Made by a program: the position numbers and the translations under genes
The notes under the pieces: generated by a model
Database searches by the model: none
What the model saw: only the letters and a program-made list of their open reading frames with translations
What the model was told of the DNA's origin: nothing
Assembly: GCA_021186555.1 (NCBI GenBank)
Contig: JAJKFL010000010.1
Coordinates: forward strand, 19,970,086-20,034,085
Direction: 5' to 3'
Origin: Reticulitermes speratus
Lineage: Eukaryota; Arthropoda; Insecta; Blattodea; Rhinotermitidae
Length of the DNA: 64,000 nt
Shown here: piece by piece, positions 1 through 11,072 of the stretch
How positions within the stretch are numbered: position 1 is the first letter of the stretch
Layout of the letters: every line of letters starts with the position of its first letter

Positions 1-65
1 GTGCAAATAAACCGGTTGTTATTTCAGTTCGTTAGGTTGGTATTCATGGAGTTTCAGTTGTAAGC

Positions 66-286
66 TGTAAAGGTAAAGGTAAGGAAAAGGTAAAGGTAAA
101 GGTCTCCCTAGAACAGACCATGAAGTCCCAGAGGGGTAGTAGAGGTACAGCTCTACTCTTTCTTTAACCTTGGCACTAGATGGGGGTTGGTGGTCAACTC
201 CACGCCCCGGCAGCTTTACCCCAGGAAAGAGACTCGGTACCCATTGTATAGGAGGCTGTGTGGGCCCCAGGGCCGGTCTGAGCTGT
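66..286 (-). mobile_element. SINE-A, 5'-truncated copy
   Basis: Read on the minus strand this matches the body and tail of the SINE at 8187-8480: the GTCCAGACCGGCCCTG-like block, the AAAGCGGCCGGGG-like block, the AGAGTAGAGCT block and a terminal run of (CCTTTA)-like repeats, seen here as AAAGGTAAAGGT at 66-104. The tRNA-like head is missing, so the copy begins inside the body and could not have its own polymerase III promoter. Confidence 0.8.
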
Positions 287-583
287 AAAGGAGCTACATG
301 AAAATGTTACCAACATCAGCTGTTTTAAAACAACTTAGTGGCGCGGTTACTAAATACGTAACAACGTAACTAAACGTAACGTAACTAAAAGCGTAACAAG
401 ACGTTTAGAGCAAAACTCAAAGCCTGCATTCCTTTTGGATAATTTTATATTCGTGCGTATCTGTGAGTGTCATTATTGTTTTTGTTATTGTTTTATTTTG
501 GTTTTGTGAAGAACTGGTTGTTTTAGTAGAGATTTCTGTGCGCGTTAAATATCTTACGTATGACATTACACTTTCGCGTTCTT
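287..583. other. Non-genic stretch
   Basis: No credible gene. AT-rich, with a short degenerate run of GTAACTAAA-like words at about 346-400. Confidence 0.6.
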
Positions 584-1333
584 GTTACGCTTCTGAAATT
601 CTGTGAGCCTCAACCTCTCGGAGCCCCAAGGTCCAGGCCTGTAATGGGATAGCTATAGAGCTATAGTTACGCTTCTGAAATTCTGTGAGCCTCAACCTCT
701 CGGAGCCCAAGGTCCAGGCCTGTAATGGGATAGCTATAGAGCTATAGTTACGCTTCTGAAATTCTGTGAGCCTCAACCTCTCGGAGCCCCAAGGTCCAGG
801 CCTGTAATGGGATAGCTATAGAGCTATAGTTACGCTTCTGAAATTCTGTGAGCCTCAACCTCTCGGAGCCCCAAGGTCCAGGCCTGTAATGGGATAGCTA
901 TAGAGCTATAGTTACGCTTCTGAAATTCTGTGAGCCTCAACCTCTCGGAGCCCCAAGGTCCAGGCCTGTAATGGGATAGCTATAGAGCTATAGTTACGCT
1001 TCTGAAATTCTGTGAGCCTCAACCTCTCGGAGCCCCAAGGTCCAGGCCTGTAATGGGATAGCTATAGAGCTATAGTTACGCTTCTGAAATTCTGTGAGCC
1101 TCAACCTCTCGGAGCCCCAAGGTCCAGGCCTGTAATGGGATAGCTATAGAGCTATAGTTACGCTTCTGAAATTCTGTGAGCCTCAACCTCTCGGAGCCCC
1201 AAGGTCCAGGCCTGTAATGGGATAGCTATAGAGCTATAGTTACGCTTCTGAAATTCTGTGAGCCTCAACCTCTCGGAGCCCCAAGGTCCAGGCCTGTAAT
1301 GGGATAGCTATAGAGCTATAGTTACGCTTCTGA
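584..1333. repeat. 82-bp satellite array, 9 copies, SINE-tail derived
   Basis: Units start at GTTACGCTTCTGA at 584, 666, 747, 829, 911, 993, 1075, 1157 and 1239, with a 13-bp partial copy at 1321. The period is 82 bp; one unit is 81 bp because it lost a C. The copies are otherwise nearly identical, which suggests recent expansion. About 50 bp of each unit (GAGCCTCAACCTC, then GGAGCCC, then CAGGCCTGTAATGGGAT) matches the 3' tail of SINE-C (44840-44905 and 58980-59035). The remainder is a short AT-rich segment containing TAGCTATAGAGCTATAG. Confidence 0.95.
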
Positions 1334-1697
1334 TTGCTTACAAACAAACAGTGTTTTGTGTGTGATGTAGCCCAAGGTACGCTTCATGCCCAGCTGTTTA
1401 GCTGTTGTCAACAACAGAACGAAAAGCATGGAACATTTTAGCACGGCCGCCATATTATTTCATGTTCCACGAAATCATTACCTCGACGAAGGTTGCAGTG
1501 TGTAATGTTACCGGATCTAGAAATCAGGGGCGCCTGTTACGCTCCCGCATTACAAGTTCGCGCGTCCACCATGTTGATATTACTGATAGTAGGAAATTAA
1601 AAAGTACGGATATCGAGTGTCTTCCATTGCCATAATGCGCGTGCAGAGTTTCGTGACAACAGGTAAATTGTTCGAAAGTTTGAAAGGGAGTGTTCTA
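1334..1697. other. Non-genic stretch
   Basis: No recognised element or gene. A 76-codon frame crosses it but shows no domain or codon signature. Confidence 0.5.
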
Positions 1698-2691
1698 ACT
1701 AACTAACTAACTAACTGACTAACGCAGTCACTCAGGCGTGTACAAATTTATAAAAGAATCTAGGAGCCACCACAAAACTCCATTCGCCAGAAGTGTGACA
1801 AGCTCCATACTGAGGACCTACAAATATTAGTCGCCACCGTACAAACTTTAGTCGCCACGGCGACATGGTGCCCGGGATTTCTACACCCCTGAACAAACCA
1901 ACCAACTAACCCACTAATCAACCAATTAACCAACGAATCAACCTACAAACTAACTGACTAATTAACCAACCAAGTAACTAATTCAGGGATGTACAAATTT
2001 ATACAAAAATTGTAGGAGCCGCCACAAAACTCAGTCGCCAGAAGCGTGACATGAAGCAAGTCCCCATACTGCGGACCCTGAAATATTAGTCGCCACCGTA
2101 CAAACTTTAGTCGCCACGGCGACATGGTGCCCGGGATTTCTACACCCCTGAACAAACCAACCAACTAACCCACTAATCAACCAATTAACCAACGAATCAA
2201 CCTACAAACTAACTGACTAATTAACCAACCAAGTAACTAATTCAGGGATGTACAAATTTATACAAAAATTGTAGGAGCCGCCACAAAACTCAGTCGCCAG
2301 AAGCGTGACATGAAGCAAGTCCCCATACTGCGGACCTGAAATATTAGTCGCCACCGTACAAACTTCAGTCGCCACGGCGACATGGTGCCCGGGATTTCTA
2401 CACCCCTGAACAAACCAACCAACTAACCCACTAATCAACCAATTAACCAACGAATCAACCTACAAACTAACTGACTAATTAACCAACCAAGTAACTAATT
2501 CAGGGATGTACAAATTTATACAAAAATTGTAGGAGCCGCCACAAAACTCAGTCGCCAGAAGCGTGACATGAAGCAAGTCCCCATACTGCGGACCCTGAAA
2601 TATTAGTCGCCACTGTACAAAATTTAGTCGCCACGGCGACCTGGTGCCCGGGATTTGTGCATCCCTGCACCAACCAATCAACCAACCAACC
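1698..2691 (-). repeat. About 258-bp tandem array of a MITE plus tetranucleotide spacer, 4 copies
   Basis: MITE-like segments begin near 1730, 1981, 2240 and 2498; the last three are 259 and 258 bp apart. Each unit holds a roughly 170-bp segment bounded by CAGGGATGTACAAAT and ATTTCTACACCCCTG, a loose terminal inverted repeat, plus about 88 bp of degenerate AACT/AACC words. The array begins with a pure (TAAC)n run at 1698-1725. The same MITE-like segment occurs alone on the opposite strand at 31562, 53826 and 61092, so the satellite unit is a captured mobile element with its flank. Confidence 0.85.
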
Positions 2692-2846
2692 GTCTGACTG
2701 ACTAACTAACTAACTAACTAACTAACTCCATGGAGCAGAGTCCTTTAGAAGCTAACAGTTCCTCTGCTAAGCAAGAGATTTTTCAAATTGTATGGAACCG
2801 CTGTGTTCATTACCGCATTCACAAGAGCCCGCCACTTGTCTCCCCC
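2692..2846 (-). mobile_element. LINE-1-type 3'-end fragment with (AGTT)n tail
   Basis: On the minus strand this encodes GGDKWRALVNAVMNTAVP, which matches the C-terminal signature (DRDRWRALVNxxMNLRVP) of the retrotransposon remnant at 18511-19114. The 3' untranslated region follows and then an (AGTT)n tail, seen on the plus strand as (AACT)n at 2692-2727. Only the extreme 3' end is kept, as in 5'-truncated LINE insertions. The family is non-LTR; the clade is not assignable by eye. 'LINE-1-type' is a local label, not vertebrate L1. Confidence 0.7.
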
Positions 2847-3225
2847 CACGCAGTAAACTGTTCGGATTCGCCGATTTGAACTGCCACTGTTCATATCAAA
2901 ACTGCTGATGTTTTGATGTCGCTTGTTTGTATAGCTCAGCTGCTTGCGTGACCTTACGTAAAGGAACGTAAGGCACAGGTACTGGCCGGTAACCTGGCGG
3001 AAAGTTTGCGGTGTTGTCATGTGTATGCTGGTATTGCAGACATGTCCATCAGTTGTAGAATAATTTTCAGGCAAAGTGTGTCGTAATTTACGGCAGACGA
3101 GGTGAACCAAGAAAAAAACGTCCATTGATGACTTTTGTGTAAGGAGACGACATTCGGATATCGCTTGCGTTTTGTTGTAAACTATGATACGTGCTTGTGA
3201 TCTGATATGTAAAGGTTGCTGAGTG
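2847..3225. other. Non-genic stretch
   Basis: An open minus-strand frame continues from the LINE fragment (total 126 codons, 2745-3125), but the upstream part shows no recognisable domain. No other feature seen. Confidence 0.5.
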
Positions 3226-3233
3226 TTTTAGAG

Positions 3234-3555
3234 CAGTGGTATTGTACCCTTTTTTCCTCGTACCCCCACATATAATTTCTCTTCAAGTTTGTACCCCCAA
3301 AGATGTTGGTGCATAATTCAAGTTATACACAGTCTATAATCTACATCTAAAATAAGTTAAATAAATTACATCCAAAATAATGTATTAAATAATAAGTTTT
3401 AAATGAGAAAAAGGAGAGTCAAGCTATTAAATAACAAATATATTATTGTCTATCGTATAAACATTAATAAAGGAACAAAGGTATTTTAGCAAAGCAAAAT
3501 TATATGCATTGTGTGGAATAAAATGAAACTAGCCGCCCAGATAAGAATCGCATAA

Positions 3556-3614
<59 letters not shown>

Positions 3615-3785
3615 GGCGCTCCCAAATCGCATGTCCTTACGTCCGGTCTCTTGTGGCTAAACCTAAATCTGGCCCTGATTATTCAGTGTTTATCATGAAA
3701 TAATATATTTTTTTAATTTTACGTACCCCCTAAGATGTCTTCGCGTACCCCCGGGGGTACGCGTACCCCAGGTTGAATACCACTG
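3234..3785. mobile_element. hAT-type MITE with perfect 8-bp target-site duplication
   Basis: The ends are CAGTGGTATT and AATACCACTG, a perfect 10-bp terminal inverted repeat. The flanking 8 bp TTTTAGAG is duplicated exactly at 3226-3233 and 3786-3793. An 8-bp duplication with CAGTGG termini is typical of the hAT superfamily. The 552-bp interior is AT-rich and non-coding, holds a (GA)n run at 3556-3611, and has subterminal GTACCCCC words repeated in both orientations. Non-autonomous. Confidence 0.88.
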
Positions 3786-3793
3786 TTTTAGAG

Positions 3794-4140
3794 AGATGTC
3801 ACTGATTGCTTTTGTATCAGTGTGTGCTGTGTAATGCTGCTTGTTTGCTGAATGTCGTCATAGGTTAATTCGGTAGCAATACAGTTTGTTGTGTTGTGTT
3901 TGCTGTTGCCTTGACCGACGCCTTTGATCCTGTATATCGTACGTTTGTCACAAATGACGTCGCCGGCCGCCGGTGCAGTTTCATTCCGCTTGCGTGTAGC
4001 TCAGTTGGGAAAGCTGATAGTGAGTGTGTCATCGACTTTATGTTGTTCATTGCGTGAATTGTCGATAAGTAATTAGCAACACTCAGAACAACAAAATACA
4101 CAATATTGTTTCTTAGATATTTATATTATAATATCACGTA
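3794..4140. other. Non-genic stretch
   Basis: No recognised element or gene. Confidence 0.5.
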
Positions 4141-4144
4141 AAAT

Positions 4145-4195
4145 ATTGCTATATGTTTCGATCTCCAACGGATCATCATCAGGGAACCAACCAAA
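4145..4195 (-). other. Hammerhead-ribozyme-like core motif
   Basis: The minus strand reads CTGATGA (4176-4182), a T, then GATC/GATC as stem II around a 7-nt loop, then GAAAC (4155-4159) and ATATA. CTGATGA and GAAA are the two invariant strands of a hammerhead. Where most copies here have GUA at the expected cleavage site, this one reads AUA, and the proximal stem I is weak, so activity is doubtful. Confidence 0.45.
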
Positions 4196-4264
4196 GCAAT
4201 ACTGCACAAAACCAAATTGGCAACTTTTGTACACAGTAGACGTGATGTAAAAGTGTCAGGTAAC

Positions 4265-4823
4265 TACAGGGTGGGGGGAAGTAAGTAGGCATTAAATAGC
4301 TGTCGAGGCACACGATACGTGCGGTGTTAGAGAAAGACTTGAATTTTCGCCCGTGGAAAGCCCATTACGTGCAGGAGCTGACACCTGAAGACTGTGACCG
4401 CAGAATGGAAAATGGGGAGTTGATGCTGGGTTGGCACGGGGATTGGCCACAACTGTTTGTAAAACATTCTCTGGAGCGACGAGGCCGTTTTCCATATCGG
4501 CGGATTCGTCAATCGACATAATTGCCATTACTGGTCGGCACACGATCCCGAAGTGACGGTGGAGAAGATGCAAAATCGTCCAAAAGTGACCGTGTGGTGC
4601 GGAATGACGGCCACTAGGGTCATCGGCCCATATCTTCTGCATGACACCATGAATGCCGACCGCTACCTTCAGATGCCGCCGGTGCCTACATTCAATTTTA
4701 AGCTATGCGTCCATATTGCCATTTAAAAAGGTACATGTAAAAATTATTTTCATTATCTTTGCATTGGAAATATAGAGGTTATAACCATTTATCAATGCCT
4801 ACTTACTTCCCACCCACCCTGTA
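4265..4823 (+). mobile_element. Internally deleted mariner-like transposon
   Basis: The terminal inverted repeats are TACAGGGTGGGGGGAAGTAA and, inverted, TTACTTCCCACCCACCCTGTA, extending inward to GGCATT for about 29 bp in total. Each end starts or ends at TA, as expected for Tc1/mariner elements that duplicate TA. The element is 559 bp, far short of the 1.2-1.4 kb of an intact mariner. It encloses a broken transposase segment. Confidence 0.85.
4321..4690 (+). pseudogene. Mariner-like transposase fragment, frameshifted
   Basis: The frame from 4321 reads VLEKDLNFRPWKAHYVQELT and then PEDCDRRMENGELM. A second frame, from about 4510, reads YWSAHDPEVTVEKMQNRPKV, then TVWCGMTATRVIGPYLLHDT. The latter matches the central DDE catalytic region of insect mariner-like transposases (the xWxAxDPxV...KVxVWCGxxxxxIIGPYF type). 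N- and C-terminal parts are missing and at least one frameshift separates the two blocks, so no active protein is possible. Confidence 0.8.
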
Positions 4824-5324
4824 TTTGCACTTTTTTGTAAATATTTCGAAGGGTTAAGCAAAGTTTTGGAAATATCAGGCAAGAATTTACGTCTCATATT
4901 TTCTTCACTCTTTTCAATTATAACTACCCTTGTCATTAATTTTGCCCCCTCCACCCTCCTTCAGGTCCACAGTGGTTATCATCTGCAATCAGCTCCCGAA
5001 TCAGAGTGTAATCTGCCGGTATTGGAGCGCGTAATTAAAACGATATTGACACAGATCTGAGCTAAATACTCTTTCCGCTTGGCAGAACTGTTTGTGTCGT
5101 CAGGGTGACGTCACTGTCATTGCTACTGCTGACCACGTCACTGATCACGAGGTCAAAGTCGCATATGGTCTTGAGCTGTCAGGCACTGGGACCGAGTGGT
5201 TGAGTCCTTTCTCTAAAGCTGCTTGGTCTTATAACGGATATAAGTGTAAGAGTGCCTGAATAATATGTAGAATACTATATTTGTAGTGGAGACCAAGTGT
5301 AGGGTATCATCGAGACTTTTTTTT
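4824..5324. other. Non-genic stretch
   Basis: No recognised element or gene. Confidence 0.5.
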
Positions 5325-5603
5325 TACATGGTGAAGGGCCCCGCAGCAGATGCTACAGACGCACCACAGGCTTAAGGCTTATTGTGCAACCCTGTGATAA
5401 AGATGATTAGTTTTTATTTCGTTTTTCCGTATAATGGAGCACCGTGGAATGAAATTGACAGGGGGAAACCGAAGTACTCGAGGGATAAAACCTGTCCCAG
5501 TGCCACTTTGTCCACCACAAATCCCACATTGACTGACCCGGGATCGAACCCGGGCCTCCGCAGTGGAAGGCCGGCGACTAACCGCCTGAGGAATGGCACG
5601 GCC
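5325..5603 (-). mobile_element. SINE-B, near full length
   Basis: On the minus strand the head reads GGCCGTGCCATTCCTCAGG, then CGGTTAGTCGCCGGCC and the B-box-like GGGTTCGATCCCGGG, so it is tRNA-derived. The body includes CCGAGTACTTCGGTTTCCC and ends with TAAGCCTTAAGCCTGTGGTG and GGGGCCCTTCA. A T-run on the plus strand (5316-5324) corresponds to the A-tail. Other copies: 5880, 7619, 19735 and 46940. Confidence 0.85.
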
Positions 5604-5879
5604 ATCGAGACGTTTAGTAGTATATGAGAAATAGTCGACCTGTCATATGTCGTGGTTATAACATTCACGCTATACTCCACGGTGTTTTCCAGCGGGAGTG
5701 TCGTGATTCATGATGTTAGGCGAACTGGTTACAAAACTTGATATCAAGCCCTTTAAAAATATGTGAAAAGTGGAAGTGCCTTTCTATGCAATGCGTTCTG
5801 GTTTCCGAATGAGTATTGCTTTTTCGAATTTCACACGCTTCGCCCGTTTGTCCTGGTAAGAGCAGTATGTACATGAAGA

Positions 5880-6043
5880 TGAGTATGGAGCAATGGTGGA
5901 GTGATACTGACAGGGGAAAACTGAAGTACTGGGAGGGGAAAACTTGTCCCAGTACACAAAATCTCACATCGAGTGGCCTGGGATCGAAACTGGCCCTCCG
6001 CGGTGAGAGTCTAGCGATTAACTGCCTGAACAGTGGCACGGCC
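5880..6043 (-). mobile_element. SINE-B, 3'-truncated and diverged
   Basis: Minus-strand match to the SINE-B head and mid-body (GGCCGTGCCACTGTTCAGG, later CAGTACTTCAGTTTTCCCC). The 3' third is absent and the B box is degenerate. An older copy than the one at 5325. Confidence 0.75.
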
Positions 6044-6080
6044 CTTAAAGAGGGAAAATAATCTGAATTATATATGATTA

Positions 6081-7285
6081 TACAGTCCGTACCGCGCAGT
6101 AAACACACTCCGTCTCAGTTATACAAACCAGTCTGTTAATGCTGTACAGTGAAATAATCGCTGTTTGTTCTGAGATCCACACAAAACACATAAATACAGT
6201 CCGTACCGCGCAGTAAACACACTCCGTCTCAGTTATACAAACCAGTCAGTTAATGCTGTACAGTGAAATAATCGCTGTTTGTTCTGAGATCCACACAAAA
6301 CACATAAATACAGTCCGTACCGCGCAGTAAACACACTCCGTCTCAGTTATACAAACCAGTCAGTTAATGCTGTACAGTGAAATAATCGCTGTTTGTTCTG
6401 AGATCCACACAAAACACATAAATACAGTCCGTACCGCGCAGTAAACACACTCCGTCTCAGTTATACAAACCAGTCAGTTAATGTTGTACAGTGAAATAAT
6501 CGCTGTTTGTTCTGAGATCCACACACAAAACACATAAATACAGTCCGTACCGCGCAGTAACAACACTCCGTCAGTTATACAAACAGTCAGTTAATGTTGT
6601 ACAGTGAAATAATCGCTGATTTGTTCTGAGATCCACAAAAACCATAAATACAGTCCGTACCGCGCAGTAAACACACTCCGTCTCAGTTATACAAACCAGT
6701 CAGTTAATGTTGTACAGTGAAATAATCGCTGTTTGTTCTGAGATCCACACAAAACACATAAATACAGTCCGTACCGCGCAGTAAACACACTCCGTCTCAG
6801 TTATACAAACCAGTCAGTTAATGTTGTACAGTGAAATAATCGCTGTTTGTTCTGAGATCCACACAAAACACATAAATACAGTCCGTACCGCGCAGTAAAC
6901 ACACTCCGTCTCAGTTATACAAACCAGTCAGTTAATGCTGTACAGTGAAATAATCGCTGTTTGTTCTGAGATCCACACAAAACACATAAATACAGTCCGT
7001 ACCGCGCAGTAAACACACTCCGTCTCAGTTATACAAACCAGTCAGTTAATGCTGTACAGTGAAATAATCGCTGTTTGTTCTGAGATCCATACAAAACACA
7101 TAAATACAGTCCGTACCGCGCAGTAAACACACTCCGTCTCAGTTGTACAAACCAGTCAGTTAATGCTGTACAGTGAAATAATCGCTGTTTGTTCTGAGAT
7201 CCACACAAAACACATAAATACACTGTGTGGGCAGAACGTAGAATTTGTGAATGTTAAACATGGTGGTACATATAGTAACCACTGG
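6081..7285 (-). repeat. 114-bp tandem family, locus 1, about 10 monomers
   Basis: Monomers start with TACAGTCCGTACCGCGCAGT at 6081, 6195, 6309 and so on, every 114 bp. The array ends at 7225 in a non-repeated head (plus-strand TGTGTGGGCAGAACGTAGAA) that finishes with an imperfect hairpin around GGTGGTACATATAGTAACC. Two monomers near 6540-6650 carry several indels. The same head, monomer and tail recur at 11327, 15193, 20388, 28336 and 34616. Monomers are open in some frames only because 114 is divisible by 3. Confidence 0.95.
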
Positions 7286-7618
7286 AAGTTAGGGGCTAAA
7301 TTGTTAGTCTTTCAAAATTAGCTGAAGTTCATTATGTTGTCATTGTTTTGCTGTTCCCTTTTCCGGTTAAACCTGTTTTTCTGTCTTCCATTTTTCTGTC
7401 TTCATCTGTTAAGTACCCTAGGCTTTTGTTTAATTCCTCTTTATACATTTTAATCTTCCAGCTGGAAAATGTTAATCCTATATTTATGTATGTTTCCCTC
7501 ATCAGTTGTTTGTCAAATCATGAATGAAGAAAACGCGTGGAATTTACCCTTTTTTTCGGTTCATCTGTGGTAATGTTTGTGTTCTCTTTACGTTTACGTA
7601 AGCCATTTTTTTATTTAT
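7286..7618. other. Non-genic stretch
   Basis: T- and TC-rich; CTGTCTTCCATTTTTCTGTC at about 7381 is a short local repeat. No gene seen. Confidence 0.5.
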
Positions 7619-7879
7619 TGAAGGGCCCCGCAGCAGAAGCTACGGACGCACCGCAGCTTAAGGCTTATTGTGCAACACTGTGATGAAGATGATTAGTTTT
7701 TTTTTTTCGTTTTTCCGTATAATGGAGCACCGGTGGAATGAGATTGACAGGGGAAACCGAAGTACTCGGGGGGAAAAACCTGTCCCAGTGCCACTTTGTC
7801 CACCACAAATCCCACATTGACTGACCCGGGCCTCCGCGGTGAGAGGCCGGCGACTAACCGCCTGAGCCATGGCACGGCC
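7619..7879 (-). mobile_element. SINE-B
   Basis: Minus-strand copy with head GGCCGTGCCATGGCTCAGG. About 13 bp are missing around the usual B box, so the head reads CGGAGGCCCGGGTCAGTC, losing the internal promoter. Body and 3' end match the copy at 5325-5603. Confidence 0.85.
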
Positions 7880-8150
7880 TTACGTAACATCTGTATCAGT
7901 TACATCGCTCTGATATCACGCTCCTCCTTGTGAGCCATGTTTGCAGTCCGTCTGATCGCAGAGCAACGTACGTCTATTGTCATGTCAGGACAGTTGGACT
8001 ATAATGCCATCTGTCGAACTGATGGGAGTAATCGTGTTGTGACTCAATCACAAACCAAGCGTGTTATATAATTTAGATATGCTGATGTCCCAGCAGTCAG
8101 TTAATAGTATTTTAGCATTAGTTTCAGTAAGGCACAATGGCCATATTATT
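7880..8150. other. Non-genic stretch
   Basis: No gene or recognised repeat; ends at an (ATT)n run at 8148-8184. Confidence 0.5.
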
Positions 8151-8186
8151 ATTATTATATTATTATTATTATTATTATTATTATCG

Positions 8187-8480
8187 GTGGGCCGCGATAG
8201 CTCAGTCGGTATAGCGACTTGCTACGGGCTGGACGGTCCGGGGATCGAATCCCGGTGGGGGCGAGATTTTTCTCAGCCGTCCAGACCGGCCCTGTGGCCC
8301 GCCCAGCCTCCTATACAATGGGTATGGGGTCTCTTTCCTAGGGGTAAAGCGGCCGGGGCGTGTAGTTGATTATCCACCCTCATCTAGTGCCAGGGTTAAA
8401 GAAAGAGTAGAGCTTACCTCTACTCCCTTTCTGGGCCATCATGGTCTGTTCTAGGAGAACTTTACCTTTACCTTTTATCA
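8187..8480 (+). mobile_element. SINE-A, full-length reference copy
   Basis: The tRNA-like head GGGCCGCGATAGCTCAGTCG holds an A-box-like element, with GGGGATCGAATCCCGG as B box at about 8240. The body follows (CCGTCCAGACCGGCCCTG; AAAGCGGCCGGGGCG; AAAGAGTAGAGCTTACCTC), then a tail of CTTTACCTTTACC. It sits directly after an (ATT)n run. I read it as a SINE rather than a tRNA gene because the head is fused to a body shared by many copies in the window. Confidence 0.88.
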
Positions 8481-9003
8481 TCATTTCGTTTTCTCTTGAA
8501 CCAACGGTGATCCCCGCTCCGACTGCAGTACTTTCCGTATTATGTGTCATGTTCCAAGTACAGCTGTCTCTTGTAGTGTATCTACTGAATGTCCTCCTGG
8601 TACGGCTTCCAAGTTTTTCTTTGAACCATTTATCTCGGTATAATCATACATTTCATGTTCCACATTCACTGTATCTCTGTACATAAACTGTCGTATTTTA
8701 GTTTTTTTCTGCTTCGTTTCACGTGACATTTCTGTCCGCTGGTATTGCCACGTCTATCAGTGTGTATGTTGTCTCTTTTTTAAAATTATATCTGTCCTGT
8801 TTGCCATAACGTCTCTGTGTGTGTGTGTTTACCCCATTATTCCATAACACTGTCACATCTTCATGTTCACGTACTGGTGTGTGTGTGTGCGTGCGTGCGT
8901 GTCATTTGTCGTCTCGATGCCCAGTGCTTTGCATATTGAGTAATGCGAACGCGCACCAACTCTGCCGTGTCTCATTAACTACTCGTTCTTCGCCAAAATG
9001 GGG
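8481..9003. other. Non-genic stretch
   Basis: T-rich, with short (GT)n runs at 8817-8828 and 8877-8902. No gene seen. Confidence 0.5.
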
Positions 9004-10811
9004 CATCCTGAGGTCAGGTGGTCAGTAGTTGCTTGATGTTGTGTACATCCTGAGGTCAGGTGGTCAGTAGTTGCTTGATGTTGTGTACATCCTGAGGTCA
9101 GGCGGTCAGTAGTTGCTTGATGTTGTGTACATCCTGAGGTCAGGTGGTCAGTAGTTGCTTGATGTTGTGTACATCCTGAGGTCAGGTGGTCAGTAGTTGC
9201 TTGATGTTGTGTACATCCTGAGGTCAGGTGGTCAGTAGTTGCTTGATGTTGTGTACATCCTGAGGTCAGGTGGTCAGTAGTTGCTTGATGTTGTGTACAT
9301 CCTGAGGTCAGGTGGTCAGTAGTTGCTTGATGTTGTGTACATCCTGAGGTCAGGCGGTCAGTAGTTGCTTGATGTTGTGTACATCCTGAGGTCAGGTGGT
9401 CAGTAGTTGCTTGATGTTGTGTACATCCTGAGGTCAGGTGGTCAGTAGTTGCTTGATGTTGTGTACATCCTGAGGTCAGGTGGTCAGTATTGCTTGATGT
9501 TGTGTACATCCTGAGGTCAGGTGGTCAGTAGTTGCTTGATGTTGTGTACATCCTGAGGTCAGGTGGTCAGTAGTTGCTTGATGTTGTGTACATCCTGAGG
9601 TCAGGCGGTCAGTAGTTGCTTGATGTTGTGTACATCCTGAGGTCAGGTGGTCAGTAGTTGCTTGATGTTTGTACATCCTGAGGTCAGGTGGTCAGTAGTT
9701 GCTTGATGTTGTGTACATCCTGAGGTCAGGTGGTCAGTAGTTGCTTGATGTTGTGTACATCCTGAGGTCAGGCGGTCAGTAGTTGCTTGATGTTGTGTAC
9801 ATCCTGAGGTCAGGTGGTCAGTAGTTGCTTGATGTTGTGTACATCCTGAGGTCAGGTGGTCAGTAGTTGCTTGATGTTGTGTACATCCTGAGGTCAGGCG
9901 GTCAGTAGTTGCTTGATGTTGTGTACATCCTGAGGTCAGGTGGTCAGTAGTTGCTTGATGTTGTGTACATCCTGAGGTCAGGTGGTCAGTAGTTGCTTGA
10001 TGTTGTGTACATCCTGAGGTCAGGTGGTCAGTAGTTGCTTGATGTTGTGTACATCCTGAGGTCAGGTGGTCAGTAGTTTCTTGATGTTGTGTACATCCTG
10101 AGGTCAGGTGGTCAGTAGTTGCTTGATGTTGTGTACATCCTGAGGTCAGGTGGTCAGTAGTTGCTTGATGTTGTGTACATCCTGAGGTCAGGTGGTCAGT
10201 AGTTGCTTGATGTTGTGTACATACTGATGTCAGGCGGTCAGTAGTTGCTTGATGTTGTGTACATCCTGAGGTCAGGTGGTCAGTAGTTGCTTGATGTTGT
10301 GTACATCCTGAGGTCAGGTGGTCAGTAGTTGCTTGATGTTGTGTACATCCTGAGGTCAGGTGGTCAATAGTTTCTTGATGTTGTGTACATCCTGAGGTCA
10401 GGTGGTCAGTAGTTGCTTGATGTTGTGTACATCCTGAGGTCAGGTGGTCAGTAGTTTCTTGATGTTGTGTACATCCTGAGGTCAGGTGGTCAGTAGTTGC
10501 TTGATGTTGTGTACATCCTGAGGTCAGGTGGTCAGTAGTTGCTTGATGTTGTGTACATCCTGAGGTCAGGTGGTCAGTAGTTGCTTGATGTTGTGTACAT
10601 ACTGATGTCAGGCGGTCAGTAGTTGCTTGATGTTGTGTACATCCTGAGGTCAGGTGGTCAGTAGTTGCTTGATGTTGTGTACATCGTGAGGTCAGGTGGT
10701 CAGTAGTTGCTTGATGTTGTGTACATACTGATGTCAGGCGGTCAGTAGTTGCTTGATGTTGTGTACATACTGATGTCAGGTGGTCAGTAGTTGCTTGATG
10801 TTGTGTACATA
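9004..10811. repeat. 42-bp satellite array, about 43 copies
   Basis: The unit begins CATCCTGAGGTCAGGTGGTC and ends TTGCTTGATGTTGTGTA. Main variants are GGCGG for GGTGG, AGTTTC for AGTTGC, and CATACTGATGTC, which is concentrated in the last 600 bp. Rare 1-2 bp deletions occur (9488, 9669). Long minus-strand frames of a 14-residue repeat are by-products of the 42-bp period. No similarity to the mobile elements nearby was noticed. Confidence 0.96.
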
Positions 10812-11031
10812 ACCGACATTTACTGTCGGTTTATTCCTGTTGAATTGTCTTTAAAACAGTTTGTACTAATTGCCTCGTCTTGTGCTACCACTGTTGTACT
10901 TTCTGTTTCTCCCTTTATGTCTCCAAATTTTAGCCGTCGATATGACTGTTCATTATCCACCATTTTATCGTGTAAGTTGCGTGGGAATTGTCCATGCATC
11001 CTTTTCCCCCGCCATCTTTCTTTTGTCTTTT

Positions 11032-11072
<41 letters not shown>

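Noticed and set aside
2745-3125. 126-codon protein on the minus strand
   Set aside because: Only its last 30 residues match anything, and that is a LINE C-terminus; the rest has no support.
8187-8262. Functional tRNA gene
   Set aside because: A and B boxes are present, but the sequence is fused to a SINE body repeated many times here and I could not fold a clean acceptor stem.
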